Shown piece by piece: positions 16,144-25,571 of a stretch of DNA of 64,000 nt. The stretch's first letter is position 1. Each line of letters starts with the position of its first letter. This DNA comes from Hahella sp050299855 (GTDB lineage Bacteria > Pseudomonadota > Gammaproteobacteria > Pseudomonadales > Oleiphilaceae). The position numbers and the translations under genes are program-made. The stretch spans positions 1 through 64,000 of the forward strand of contig JBNKWQ010000042.1 in assembly GCA_050299855.1 (NCBI GenBank), written 5' to 3'. The notes under the pieces were generated by a model. That model did not search any database, was not told the origin of the DNA, and worked only from the letters and a program-made list of their open reading frames with translations.

Positions 16144-17310
16144 ATGAAACTCAAACAAATAGCAGGCCTTACCGCCCTTATAGTTCTGACACTATGGACG
16201 GGATTTGCCACTGCTCAGGTCGGCCCCTACGACAATTTTGGCGCAGAACCCACCACTAATCACGGACAACGCTGGCGTATCGGTTATTACGAAGGTGGTG
16301 AATATTTCAATTATCAGCAGGTACTGATAGCAACGATCCGCGCACTGATGGCACAGGGTTGGATCAAATCGGAAATTATTCCCCGTCAAAAAGGGGAACA
16401 AACCACAGATCTCTGGCAATGGCTTGCAGACAACACAGAAAGTGACTATATCGAGTTTGTAAAAAACGCCCACTATAGCGCCAAATGGGATGATGACCTT
16501 CGTGAAACGACCAAAAACACGGTCATCAAACGTCTGAATGATCCTGGTGATATTGATCTCATGCTAGCTTTGGGCACCTGGGCCGGGCTGGATTTGGCCA
16601 ATAACCAGCACAGTACTCCCACCCTGGTGCTGTCCACCAGTGACCCGTTGTCCGCAGGCATTATTAAGAGTGTCGAAGATTCAGGTTACAAGCACATCAA
16701 CGCCACGGTTGATCCCAACAGATATGGCCGGCAAGTGCGCGTCTTTCATGACATTACCGGATTCAAACGCCTTGGTGTGGCTTTCGAAAACAGCCCTAAT
16801 GGGCGTGTTTATGCGGCGATAGACATCATTAAATCCCTGAGTAAGGAAATCGGCTTCACCGTCATCCCCTGTTACACCAAGAGTGACATCAGTGATATCA
16901 GTATTGCTGAGAAGAGTGTCATCAGTTGTTTTAAACAACTTGCACCACAGGTTGATGCCATCTACGTCACCGAGCAAGGCGGAGTAACCAGTAAAAGCCT
17001 ACCCGCCATTGTTGAAACCGCTAACAAATATAAAATCCCCACATTTTCCCAGGTTGGCGCCCAGGAAGTGCGCTATGGCGTTCTGGTAAGCCTGTCACAA
17101 GCGAATTTTCGCTATTTTGGTGAATTCCATGCTTTGACGATAGCCAAAATTTTTAACGGAGCCGCACCCAATGAGGTGCCGCAGCTTTTTGAGGAACCTC
17201 CCAAAATGGCCCTTAATCTGAAAACTGCAGAAGTAATAGGATTTAATCCCTCCCTGCTTCTGCTGGGAGCCAGCGATGAACTCTTCAGCGAAATAGAAAC
17301 GCCGCAGTAA
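16144..17310 (+). CDS. periplasmic substrate-binding protein 1 (ABC_sub_bind/PF04392-like)
   Basis: 388 residues from the ATG at 16144, which has GGAG eight bases upstream. A signal peptide (MKLKQIAGLTALIVLTLW... ending TATA-Q near residue 24) is followed by a two-lobe binding protein. Characteristic stretches are WRIGYYEGGEYFNYQ, MLALGTWAGLDLANN, GIIKSVEDSGY, FKRLGVAFENS and VTEQGGVTSKSLP. This is the TrpX-like family, which in many gammaproteobacteria sits beside sensor kinases instead of ABC permeases. No permease or ATPase gene is nearby, so it probably presents a ligand to the histidine kinase two genes downstream. It is a close paralogue of the next gene. Confidence 0.82.
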   Translation: MKLKQIAGLTALIVLTLWTGFATAQVGPYDNFGAEPTTNHGQRWRIGYYEGGEYFNYQQVLIATIRALMAQGWIKSEIIPRQKGEQTTDLWQWLADNTESDYIEFVKNAHYSAKWDDDLRETTKNTVIKRLNDPGDIDLMLALGTWAGLDLANNQHSTPTLVLSTSDPLSAGIIKSVEDSGYKHINATVDPNRYGRQVRVFHDITGFKRLGVAFENSPNGRVYAAIDIIKSLSKEIGFTVIPCYTKSDISDISIAEKSVISCFKQLAPQVDAIYVTEQGGVTSKSLPAIVETANKYKIPTFSQVGAQEVRYGVLVSLSQANFRYFGEFHALTIAKIFNGAAPNEVPQLFEEPPKMALNLKTAEVIGFNPSLLLLGASDELFSEIETPQ

Positions 17311-17362
17311 AGGTGACGCTGTTTGACGAGGTGATCCAATCAGACGCAAGAGGGATCATGCG

Positions 17363-18523
17363 ATGGACACTAACAAAATCATTAAGCAACTGGGCACCAT
17401 TATTGCCCTGGCTATCTGGCTGGGGCTGAACACGGCAGAGGCTGCTACCGGATATGCCAACACTCCACCAGCCAAGCACCCGGATACAAAGTGGCGTATT
17501 GCCTACTATGAAGGCGGCGACGACGGCAACTATCATGACTATCTGGTTGCCACCATTAAAGGATTGGAAGCATTAGGTTGGCTGGAAAGCCCTGTGCTTC
17601 CTGAGGAGCTGGAAACAGCTTCGCTTTGGCAATGGCTGGCCAGGAACACTGAAAGCAAATATCTGGAATTTGCCGCCGATGCCTTTTACTCAGCTGACTG
17701 GCAACAAAATAAGCGAGAAGTATTACGTGCAACTCTGATAACAAGGCTCAACAAGACTAAGGATATTGATCTGATTTTTGCTATGGGAACCTGGGCTGGC
17801 CAGGACCTGGCCAACACACAACACCAGACTCCCACTTTTGTTATCTCTGCCAGCAATCCAGTGGGTTCAGGCATTATTAAAAGTGTCGAGGATTCGGGCT
17901 ATGACCACGTTTTTGCCAGAGTGTCGCCCCTGCGCTATGAGCGACAGCTGAGACTTTTTCACGATGTCATAGGCTTTAAACGTTTGGGGGTGGCTTTCGA
18001 GAACTCAGTTGACGGCAGAGCCTATACTGCGTTAGAAGTTATCGAAAGAGTGGCTGGAGAGCAACAGTTTGAGGTTGTCCAATGTTATACGCTTAGCGAT
18101 ATTCCCGATAACCAGAAAGCTATTGAGAGTGTCGTTTCCTGCATAGAAAAACTGGCTCTCAACGTAGACGCACTGTACATCACCCAGCAGGGAGGAGTGA
18201 ATAGTGAGAGTATCCCGCAAATTGTCAGCATTGCTAACAGGCACAACATCCCTACGTTTTCCCAACTGGGTTCAGAAGAAGTGAAACGCGGAATTCTGAT
18301 GAGCATGTCAAGAACCGACTTTAAATCTGTGGGATTATTTCTGGCCTCAAGCCTTGGACAGCTCTTTAACGGGGCCTCTCCCCGGGAACTCAGTCAGGTG
18401 TTTGAGGAACAGCAGCATATCTCTCTCAATCTAAAGACTGCTGAACGTATCGGAATCTACCTGCGGGCTGAGTGGCTTGCCGCAGCCGATAGAATTTATC
18501 GTGAAATTGGGGCTTCTGACTGA
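17363..18523 (+). CDS. periplasmic substrate-binding protein 2, tandem paralogue
   Basis: 386 residues with a signal peptide (cut near TAEA-ATG, residue 28) and the same blocks as its neighbour: WRIAYYEGGDDGNYH, LWQWLARNTESKYLEF, FAMGTWAGQDLANT, GIIKSVEDSGYDH, GFKRLGVAFENS and YITQQGGVNSES. By eye about half of the residues are identical, and some DNA stretches (around 16660 and 17870) are nearly the same, so the pair arose by tandem duplication. AGAGGG lies eight bases before the ATG. The stop is two bases from the kinase start, which points to a shared transcript and joint function in sensing. Confidence 0.82.
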   Translation: MDTNKIIKQLGTIIALAIWLGLNTAEAATGYANTPPAKHPDTKWRIAYYEGGDDGNYHDYLVATIKGLEALGWLESPVLPEELETASLWQWLARNTESKYLEFAADAFYSADWQQNKREVLRATLITRLNKTKDIDLIFAMGTWAGQDLANTQHQTPTFVISASNPVGSGIIKSVEDSGYDHVFARVSPLRYERQLRLFHDVIGFKRLGVAFENSVDGRAYTALEVIERVAGEQQFEVVQCYTLSDIPDNQKAIESVVSCIEKLALNVDALYITQQGGVNSESIPQIVSIANRHNIPTFSQLGSEEVKRGILMSMSRTDFKSVGLFLASSLGQLFNGASPRELSQVFEEQQHISLNLKTAERIGIYLRAEWLAAADRIYREIGASD

Positions 18524-18525
18524 GA

Positions 18526-21048
18526 ATGAGGAAATTTATCCGCCAGTTATTAGACCGATTTCAGTTTCATTCGCTGAGATCAAGGATTATTACTCTTATC
18601 CTGCTGATCATGTCTATTGCCGCCATTTCCATCCTTTATTTTACTAACAGGGATGTCGGACGGGCCATGCTGCAAGTAGAGGAATCCTCTGCGCAAAACG
18701 TACTTAAACTGGTCGAACTGAATATCAAGGCAGGTTATGACAAGCTGACTACGGAAAAGATTGAAATTCTTGCACGGCTGCAGGCCGACCTGAAAAGCGT
18801 ATCCGACCTTTCTCAATCGGCACTTGAACAGTATGGAACCTTGTATAAAGAAGGCCGCATGTCCCGTGATGAAGCCAATAGATTGGCATTTAACTGGTTG
18901 CGAAAAGTGCAGTTCGGTGAAGTTGAAGTATTTGCCGTTGACCGTAACGGCGTAGTCAAAGCACATCCAAACCCCAGCGTCGAAGGCACCGACATCACAT
19001 CGCTAAGAGACTTTAAAGGGCGCATTGTTTATCAGGTGATGCGGGATGACTACCTCGAACCCGGTGGAGATAAAGCCATTTTTAACTGGCGCAAACCAGG
19101 TAACTTTGTTGAAAGCCGCCACATTGGCTATTTCCGACCGTTACCGGACTGGCAAATGACGCTGGTGGCCATGGTGGATTTCGAATATGTCGAAACCCAA
19201 AGCCTGAAGGAAATGCATGACATTATTGACAGTCTGCAGAAAACGTTTCCCAACATTAAGGTAGCCAGCACCGGCTATGCAATTCTGTTTGACGGCAAGG
19301 GCGAGGTTCTGGTCCCTCCCCCCGCTTATGAAGGATTGAAAACCGGTGAGCAGCGTCTGAACGTGCCCCAGCACCGGCTGCTGAGAGAGTTGATCAATCA
19401 GGTTTCCAGCCAGGAAGCATCCGGCCAGACGGTCTACCATTATAACGACCCGTTTGCAGTGGAAGCCCCCGATGGGGACCAACCTCAGGTGGTAGCCTTT
19501 GTCAGCTATTTCAAACCCTTTGAATGGTATCAGGCAGTCGTCGTGCCGGTGAAAGAAATCTCGGCCCCGGCCCATAATCTGGTGAAGAGCCAGAGCCTGA
19601 TCATAGGCATATTTTTCCTCGGCAGTATCATAGTAGTCTTGATCTGGGTATCTAGAATTTCCCGGCCCCTGGATTTCCTGACAGAATATGCCAAGGAATT
19701 GCCGTCCCATGACTTTATTACCGAAGACCAGCCCAGCTCAGCAGTACAAAACCTTGCACGCCGATCCAGGGATGAAGTCGGACGTCTGGCTGAATCTTTT
19801 ATATTTATGGAAACCGAACTTAAAAAACACATTAAAGAGGCACGCCGGGAAAAAGAAATCGCAGAACAGGCGAATCAAGCTAAAAGTGAATTTCTGGCCA
19901 GGATGAGCCACGAGATTCGCACCCCAATGAACGGTGTGCTGGGAATGGCGAGTATTTTGGGAGATACCCTGCTCACGGAAAAGCAGGCAAAGTATCTGGA
20001 CACCATTATCAGATCTGGTGAGTCCTTGCTCAGCATCATTGATGACATCCTTGATTTTTCCAAAATCGAAGCCGGGAAACTTAGCCTCGACAACCATCCA
20101 TTTAACATTAATGAACTGCTCAGTTATCTGGTGGATATTTTTACGCCACGAGCACAAAGCAAAGGTATAGAACTCAGCTGCAGAATTTCCCCGGAACTCC
20201 CTAATTCATTGATCGGCGACAATAGTCGTCTGCGGCAGATCATGACCAATCTGATCGGTAATGCCATTAAATTCACCCAACAGGGGAGCGTGCAGATTGA
20301 GGTGGACATAGAAGAGCAGACTGGGTCGTCACTCAAACTCAAGATCTGTGTTCGGGACACCGGCATTGGTATAAAGGAAGAAAATCAGGAGAAGGTGTTT
20401 GAATCTTTTTCCCAGGCAGACGGCTCCACCACCAGAACCTATGGAGGCACAGGCCTGGGTCTGGCGATATCAAAGAGTCTGGTGGATCTTATGGACGGGG
20501 AAATAGGGGTGGAAAGCAGACTCGGGTATGGTTCAAACTTCTGGTTCTCTGTTTGGCTGGCCAAGGAACCCGTCAAAGTATCATTAGCCTCTGGTGGCCA
20601 AAGGACGCAATCCAACGTCAGCACGCTGCCACGCACCCCCTACCCCGGCCTCACCGGCAGACTATTGCTGGTCGAGGATAACCATACCAACCAGCAATAT
20701 GTACTGGAGCTTTTAAAAGCCATCGGGATCCACGCGGATGTTGCCGAGAATGGCCGCGAAGCACTTAACAGGCTGGCAAAGCGGCACTACGATCTTGTAC
20801 TGATGGATTGCCAGATGCCGGTTATGGACGGCTACGAAACCACCATTAATATCAGAACGCAGGAAAGATCACGGCCGGGAAGCCGAAGACTACCGATTAT
20901 CGCTCTCACTGCAAACGTACTTGCCAGTGACAGAGAGCGTTGTATGCAGGTGGGAATGGATGATTTTCTGGCAAAGCCATTTAACCTTCAACAATTACAT
21001 GAAATATTGACTCGCTGGCTGCCCAAAGTGGAAGCTCGTCAGTGCTAA
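18526..21048 (+). CDS. hybrid sensor histidine kinase with periplasmic Cache domain
   Basis: 840 residues. Membrane helix about 20-40; a large periplasmic region (about 45-345) with two Cache-like halves (VEVFAVDRNGVVKAHPNPS and STGYAILFDGKGEVLVPP); second helix about 350-372; HAMP-like linker; HisKA with SHEIRTPMNG (His462); HATPase with NAIKFT, DTGIGI and GGTGLGLAIS; and a C-terminal receiver with the phospho-Asp in LVLMDCQMPVMDG (Asp761) and Lys in LAKPF. It is a complete phosphorelay-start protein. The gene begins two bases after binding protein 2, and its stop overlaps the stop of the convergent c-di-GMP regulator. An Hpt partner is not in the window. Likely ligand input: the two binding proteins. 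Confidence 0.92.
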   Translation: MRKFIRQLLDRFQFHSLRSRIITLILLIMSIAAISILYFTNRDVGRAMLQVEESSAQNVLKLVELNIKAGYDKLTTEKIEILARLQADLKSVSDLSQSALEQYGTLYKEGRMSRDEANRLAFNWLRKVQFGEVEVFAVDRNGVVKAHPNPSVEGTDITSLRDFKGRIVYQVMRDDYLEPGGDKAIFNWRKPGNFVESRHIGYFRPLPDWQMTLVAMVDFEYVETQSLKEMHDIIDSLQKTFPNIKVASTGYAILFDGKGEVLVPPPAYEGLKTGEQRLNVPQHRLLRELINQVSSQEASGQTVYHYNDPFAVEAPDGDQPQVVAFVSYFKPFEWYQAVVVPVKEISAPAHNLVKSQSLIIGIFFLGSIIVVLIWVSRISRPLDFLTEYAKELPSHDFITEDQPSSAVQNLARRSRDEVGRLAESFIFMETELKKHIKEARREKEIAEQANQAKSEFLARMSHEIRTPMNGVLGMASILGDTLLTEKQAKYLDTIIRSGESLLSIIDDILDFSKIEAGKLSLDNHPFNINELLSYLVDIFTPRAQSKGIELSCRISPELPNSLIGDNSRLRQIMTNLIGNAIKFTQQGSVQIEVDIEEQTGSSLKLKICVRDTGIGIKEENQEKVFESFSQADGSTTRTYGGTGLGLAISKSLVDLMDGEIGVESRLGYGSNFWFSVWLAKEPVKVSLASGGQRTQSNVSTLPRTPYPGLTGRLLLVEDNHTNQQYVLELLKAIGIHADVAENGREALNRLAKRHYDLVLMDCQMPVMDGYETTINIRTQERSRPGSRRLPIIALTANVLASDRERCMQVGMDDFLAKPFNLQQLHEILTRWLPKVEARQC

Positions 21049-23576
21049 CTGCCGACACTTGCTCCATATTGTAAAAATGCAGCGGAAAGTACTTCCTTTA
21101 AATGGTAATTTTCCCAGGGCTTGGCAATATACCGATATATTTCTCCATGATTGATCGCTTTCTCCAGGCTGTTGGAAGAACCATGCCCCGTCAGTAAAAT
21201 TCTGACGGTTTCCGGATACATTTTTTTTATCTTCGCAAAAAACTCCACACCGGATTCATTCGGCATCTGCAAATCCGACATCACCACATTCACTTCGCTA
21301 CAGGCTAAAACCTCATAGGCTTCAGCAGCACTACTGGCTGTCAGCACTTTATAGGGTTCGCCCACCAGGCTGCGCTTAATGCTGTTTAACACATTAGGCT
21401 CATCGTCCACTACCAGCAAAACTCCCGGAGCACTTTGCCTGCCGAGCATACTCAGGTCCATCCGGGTATCTGCCCGAAGCATTTCTTCGATATCCTCGAC
21501 GGGTACAGGGCGACTGAAATAGTAACCCTGTATCATATCGCATTGATGTTCTGCCAGAAGACAAACCTGCCCCGCAGTTTCAGTGCCTTCAGCAATAGTC
21601 TTGATGTTCAGGCCACGCGCCATATTAAGTATCGCAGTGACAATGGAATAGTCATTCGGACTGTTGGTCAGGCCCGATACAAATGTACGGTCTATTTTCA
21701 ATTTGTGGACTGGGAATCGCTTCAGATAACTGAGATTTGAATAACCGGTTCCGAAGTCATCAATAGACAGAGATACCCCTAATCCTTTCAATCGCTCCAT
21801 GAGGGTCACCGATGTTTCCGGATCACTCATGGAAAGTGTTTCTGTCAGTTCAAGTTCAAGATATTTGGCTTCCACGCCATGGCACTGCAGACATTCTTTG
21901 ACCAAGCGGACAATCTTCTGCTCTGTAAATTGTGAGGCGGATATGTTTACCGCCACAGGAACAAGCGGCACTCCCTGATCCTGCCAGGTCTTTAACTGAC
22001 GGCATACGGTACGTACCACCCACTCCCCAATTCGGATAATCAAGCGATTTTCCTCTGCTGCCGGAATGAAATCGTCGGGAGGTACCATGCCTAACTCTGG
22101 TGACGACCACCGAATCAGAGCTTCCAGGCCAACCACTTTACCGCTACTCAGATCCACCTGAGGCTGATAGTGCAGCACAAATTCTTCCCTTTCCAATGCT
22201 TGGCGGAGGCTCATTTCAAGCCGTAACCTTTCATTGAGTCGATCCTGCATTTTATGAGTAAAAAACTGGAAGGAATTTCTCCCCGCTTCCTTAGCCCTAT
22301 ACATCGCAATATCGGCATGCTTCAGAAGAGATTCCACATCCTCACCATCGTCAGGGAAGTTACTGATGCCCACGCTACAGGTGATGGCATGAGTATGCCC
22401 CAGCAGGCTGACGGGCTCAGAAACGGCCTCAATCAGGCGCTGGGCAAGCAGCGTTAGTGCTGATTCACTACCTGCCTGATCTACCAACAGCACAAATTCA
22501 TCACCGCCAATGCGTGCCAGCGTATCGCAGTCCCTGGTACATCCTTTTAAACGATTGGCCATAACCCGAAGCAATTCATCGCCAGCATTATGTCCCAAGG
22601 TATCATTAATCAGCTTGAATTTGTCCAGGTCAATGAACATTACCGCCAACCGCTCACCACTGCGCAGGGCATGGTAAATAGCCTGGGTTACCCTGCCAAA
22701 ATACAGACTCCGGTTAGGCAGGCCGGTTAAGGGATCATGGGTCGCCTGAAATTCAATAACGGCTTCCTGCCTGAGCCTTTCAGTAACATTGCGAAGAACG
22801 AACATCTGGGAGTCTATGCTTTGATAGGTGATGCCACTGCAGCTCGTTTCCACATCAACAACACTGCCATCAGCATGCAGTAAATGTAGGATCAATGGGG
22901 AAGATTCGCCTGGCTCGGTTTCACACATCAGGGCTATTTGTTTCTCAGCAAGCTCACGGTCATCCTTTGCAGCGTATTCCAGCAAAGAGGCCCCTAATAA
23001 TTCTTCAGGAGTGTCGACACCGAACAACCTCATTGCAGAGGAGTTCAGATAAACGATCCCCCTATCGTTTTGCACCAAAATGGCATCAGGTGTGGTTTCC
23101 ACCAGACGGCGATAGCGCAGTTCGCTATCTTTGAGATGCTGATAAGCCAGTTGCAGGGAGATATGCGTTTGCACACGGGCAGCCAGTTCTTCCGGCTGAA
23201 ATGGCTTGGTCACATAATCCACAGCACCGGCAGCAAAGCCTTCCCTTTTGCTTTTGATATCGGTCATCGCGGTAATAAAAATAACCGGAATGTCTTTAAG
23301 GCCTTCCAGGTTTTTCAATCTCCGGCAGGTCTCGAAACCATCCATTTCAGGCATCATGATGTCGAGGAGTATGAGCGATGGCTTAACCTGCTCAGCTATC
23401 TTCAGTGCCTCTATGCCATTTCCGGCAGAGATCACTTTATAGCCCTTGCTCTCAAGACAAGCGAACGCTACATCGAGATTAAGAGGCGAATCGTCAACTA
23501 TTAATACTGTGAAACCAGATATGTTTTGCCCTGTCGGGCTGAAATCAATACCGTTTGCTTGCATGGTTGCCGTCAT
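21045..23576 (-). CDS. response regulator with REC-PAS-GGDEF-EAL-REC architecture
   Basis: 843 residues from the ATG at 23576 (the frame is open to a TTG at 23690). Order of domains: receiver (about 20-140, Asp72 in LILLDIMMPEMDG); PAS (about 155-265); diguanylate cyclase domain with an intact RIGGDEFVLL; phosphodiesterase domain with EALIRW, NISASQ, ELTET, DDFGTGYS and the EGTET glutamate, so both catalytic sites look competent; then a second receiver with VVDDEPNVLNSIKRSL and Asp in VVMSDLQMP, of the RpfG-neighbour type. It should make or break cyclic di-GMP under phosphorelay control. It converges with the hybrid kinase gene (4-base overlap of stops) and is the obvious candidate output of that kinase. 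Confidence 0.92.
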   Translation of the reverse strand: MTATMQANGIDFSPTGQNISGFTVLIVDDSPLNLDVAFACLESKGYKVISAGNGIEALKIAEQVKPSLILLDIMMPEMDGFETCRRLKNLEGLKDIPVIFITAMTDIKSKREGFAAGAVDYVTKPFQPEELAARVQTHISLQLAYQHLKDSELRYRRLVETTPDAILVQNDRGIVYLNSSAMRLFGVDTPEELLGASLLEYAAKDDRELAEKQIALMCETEPGESSPLILHLLHADGSVVDVETSCSGITYQSIDSQMFVLRNVTERLRQEAVIEFQATHDPLTGLPNRSLYFGRVTQAIYHALRSGERLAVMFIDLDKFKLINDTLGHNAGDELLRVMANRLKGCTRDCDTLARIGGDEFVLLVDQAGSESALTLLAQRLIEAVSEPVSLLGHTHAITCSVGISNFPDDGEDVESLLKHADIAMYRAKEAGRNSFQFFTHKMQDRLNERLRLEMSLRQALEREEFVLHYQPQVDLSSGKVVGLEALIRWSSPELGMVPPDDFIPAAEENRLIIRIGEWVVRTVCRQLKTWQDQGVPLVPVAVNISASQFTEQKIVRLVKECLQCHGVEAKYLELELTETLSMSDPETSVTLMERLKGLGVSLSIDDFGTGYSNLSYLKRFPVHKLKIDRTFVSGLTNSPNDYSIVTAILNMARGLNIKTIAEGTETAGQVCLLAEHQCDMIQGYYFSRPVPVEDIEEMLRADTRMDLSMLGRQSAPGVLLVVDDEPNVLNSIKRSLVGEPYKVLTASSAAEAYEVLACSEVNVVMSDLQMPNESGVEFFAKIKKMYPETVRILLTGHGSSNSLEKAINHGEIYRYIAKPWENYHLKEVLSAAFLQYGASVGS

Positions 23577-24025
23577 TTGCGACACCCCTGTCCCTGTTTG
23601 TTTATCCTTAAAAGCCTGGTTGCTTACCCTGAAAAGATAGTCCTTCAGAGGCAGATTACAAGCTAAATCATTGCTTAATAGGCCCTCCAACCGAACGCGC
23701 GAACGTCTATTAAACCAGCAACGTTGCTGTTTCCCGAGAAATTTCCCCGCAGCAATTCTTCAGATGCCTGCAGACTTCGCCATTTATCAAAATTTAGTAT
23801 TTATCACTTCACTGACAAGCGAAAAGGTGAGTGAAATTATACAAAATTTGCATTAAACCCATTAAAAAGCAGGCTTAGTCTCCATTTTTTATGTTATATA
23901 TGGCGCCAAATTATTTCTCTTGGCCGCAATTCATATCAGCCTACAACCGCGTAGCTGGCCTGAAACTTGCCTTGGTTTAAATGCCTTAACAGGATAATTA
24001 GAGCTGTAAGCTTCAAGGAGCCCAA
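23577..24025. other. divergent region between the c-di-GMP regulator and galU
   Basis: About 450 bases with no convincing gene. AT-rich near 23800-23920 (TTTTTTATGTTATATATGG at 23885-23903 could hold a -10 for galU). No repeats of the 18-22 bp type seen here. Confidence 0.4.
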
Positions 24026-24865
24026 ATGATTAGAAAATGTCTTTTTCCCGTTGCTGGATACGGCACCCGGTTTTTGCCCGCCACCAAAGCCATGCCGAAA
24101 GAAATGCTGCCGCTGGTCAACAAGCCACTCGTGCAATACGGTGTTGAAGAAGCCGTTGCTGCAGGTATGGATAATTTCGGATTCGTCACTGGGCGGGGTA
24201 AACGTGCGATTGCGGATCACTTCGATATTTCCTACGAACTCGAAACACAAATCAAAGGCACCGGAAAAGAAGAACTGCTGGGGTCAATTCGCAATCTCAT
24301 CGACAACAACAAGTTTTCCTTTACCCGACAGAATGAAATGAAGGGTCTTGGCCATGCAATTCTGTCCGGCCAGACTCTGATTGGTGATGAGCCATTTGCC
24401 GTCGTATTGGCGGACGATCTCTGCGTCGTCGACGAAGGTGAAGACAGCGTTCTGGGGCAGATGGCTAAACTCTATAACCAGTTCCGCTGCAGCATTGTCG
24501 CTATCCAGGAAGTACCTATGGAAGAAGTGCACAAATATGGTGTGATTGCCGGCGACCCGATGAAAGAGGGTTTATTCCGTGTCACAGACATGGTGGAGAA
24601 GCCACCCGCGGATAAAGCACCAAGCAACTACGCCATTATTGGCCGCTATATCCTGACACCGGATATTTTCGACATTATTAAAAACACTGAACCCGGCAAA
24701 AATGGTGAAGTGCAAATCACCGATGCGCTATTAAAACAGGCCAAAGACGGCTGTGTATTAGCCTATAAATTCAAAGGGCGCCGCTTTGACTGCGGCAGCA
24801 TTGACGGGTTTGTTGAAGCAACCAATTACGTCTACGAAAACTTCTATAAAAAAGGGCTGATCTGA
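24026..24865 (+). CDS. galU: UTP-glucose-1-phosphate uridylyltransferase
   Basis: 279 residues, full length for GalU, which makes UDP-glucose from UTP and glucose 1-phosphate for envelope polysaccharides. The N-terminus FPVAGYGTRFLPATKAMPKEMLP is the nucleotide-binding signature (GxGTRxLPxTK). VEKPP and the ADDLCV metal/nucleotide region are also present. AAGGAG lies seven bases before the ATG. It is alone on this strand and followed by a hairpin terminator. UDP-glucose made here would also feed the UDP-sugar 4-epimerase encoded at 43.3-44.3 kb after oxidation to UDP-glucuronate. Confidence 0.97.
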   Translation: MIRKCLFPVAGYGTRFLPATKAMPKEMLPLVNKPLVQYGVEEAVAAGMDNFGFVTGRGKRAIADHFDISYELETQIKGTGKEELLGSIRNLIDNNKFSFTRQNEMKGLGHAILSGQTLIGDEPFAVVLADDLCVVDEGEDSVLGQMAKLYNQFRCSIVAIQEVPMEEVHKYGVIAGDPMKEGLFRVTDMVEKPPADKAPSNYAIIGRYILTPDIFDIIKNTEPGKNGEVQITDALLKQAKDGCVLAYKFKGRRFDCGSIDGFVEATNYVYENFYKKGLI

Positions 24866-24891
24866 TTTAGCCCCTATCAAGCATGCTTCTA

Positions 24892-24935
24892 TAAAGGCTA
24901 TCTGTGTTGAAGGCACTTTTAGCCTTTACTTTTTT
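24892..24935 (+). terminator. probable terminator of galU
   Basis: TAAAGGCTA (24892-24900) pairs with TAGCCTTTA (24920-24928), followed by C and six T. The 19-base loop is long but has an inner GTG/CAC pair. Confidence 0.55.
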
Positions 24936-24968
24936 CGGCTCCAAACTTTAGCCAGTCAGGTGAAACGC

Positions 24969-25391
24969 TCAGGATTTGGGCAGCAGTTGCATCATTAACT
25001 GGCGCTTATCTTCATCGCACAAACGAAAACGACGTAAAAACTCACGCTCGGTTTCATCTGGCAAAGTCTCGTCCAACGTCTCATTCAACTGATTGATAAC
25101 AGAGTAAAGATCACCCTCTTCTTCAGCACCAAAGCCCGGCAAATCAAGCTGAGGGGTATGTTTTGCGTGCTGGTCAAAATCCAGCAGTGCCTCCAATGCC
25201 ACCCCGGTTTTCAGACAAAGATCCAGCAGATTATCCAGGGTCGGGAAACATCGATGGGCCTCCCCCGTCGCTTCCCAGCCTCGAACGACAGATTCATCAA
25301 CCATGCAAAAATTGGCAACATCCTCAGTCGTCAGCTTCTTCTTCTGACGCAGATCACGAAGGCGTTGGTTAAATGATCGAAGGTACTTCAT
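24969..25391 (-). CDS. XRE-family DNA-binding regulator
   Basis: 140 residues. The N-terminal 60 form a Cro/C1-type helix-turn-helix (LRDLRQKKKLTTEDVANFCMVDESVVRGWEATG). The C-terminal half is acidic and helical (DETLPDETEREFLRRFRLCDEDKRQ) with no enzymatic motif. Proteins of this length and layout are common single-copy regulators in Pseudomonas-like genomes; the target is unknown. It lies alone between galU (convergent) and the RTX locus. Confidence 0.8.
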   Translation of the reverse strand: MKYLRSFNQRLRDLRQKKKLTTEDVANFCMVDESVVRGWEATGEAHRCFPTLDNLLDLCLKTGVALEALLDFDQHAKHTPQLDLPGFGAEEEGDLYSVINQLNETLDETLPDETEREFLRRFRLCDEDKRQLMMQLLPKS

Positions 25392-25532
25392 GCAAGGGCT
25401 CCGGCGTGAAATCGGATTTATCGTACCATTAGGGATGGGTGCTAACTAGAGGGAATTTGATAAAGACACATTCAACGGAAAACCTGTTAAGAATCGACTC
25501 TTCAAGACTAATCCTTTATCAATTAACAAGTT

Positions 25533-25561
25533 AAAAAAAGGCCACCTTAACGGTGGCCTTT
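25533..25561 (-). terminator. Rho-independent terminator of the RTX gene
   Basis: AAAGGCCACC and GGTGGCCTTT form a perfect 10-bp stem with a 5-base loop. Read leftward it ends in a run of seven T. It lies 11 bases after the stop of the giant RTX gene. Confidence 0.93.
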
Positions 25562-25571
25562 CGGACTCTGT

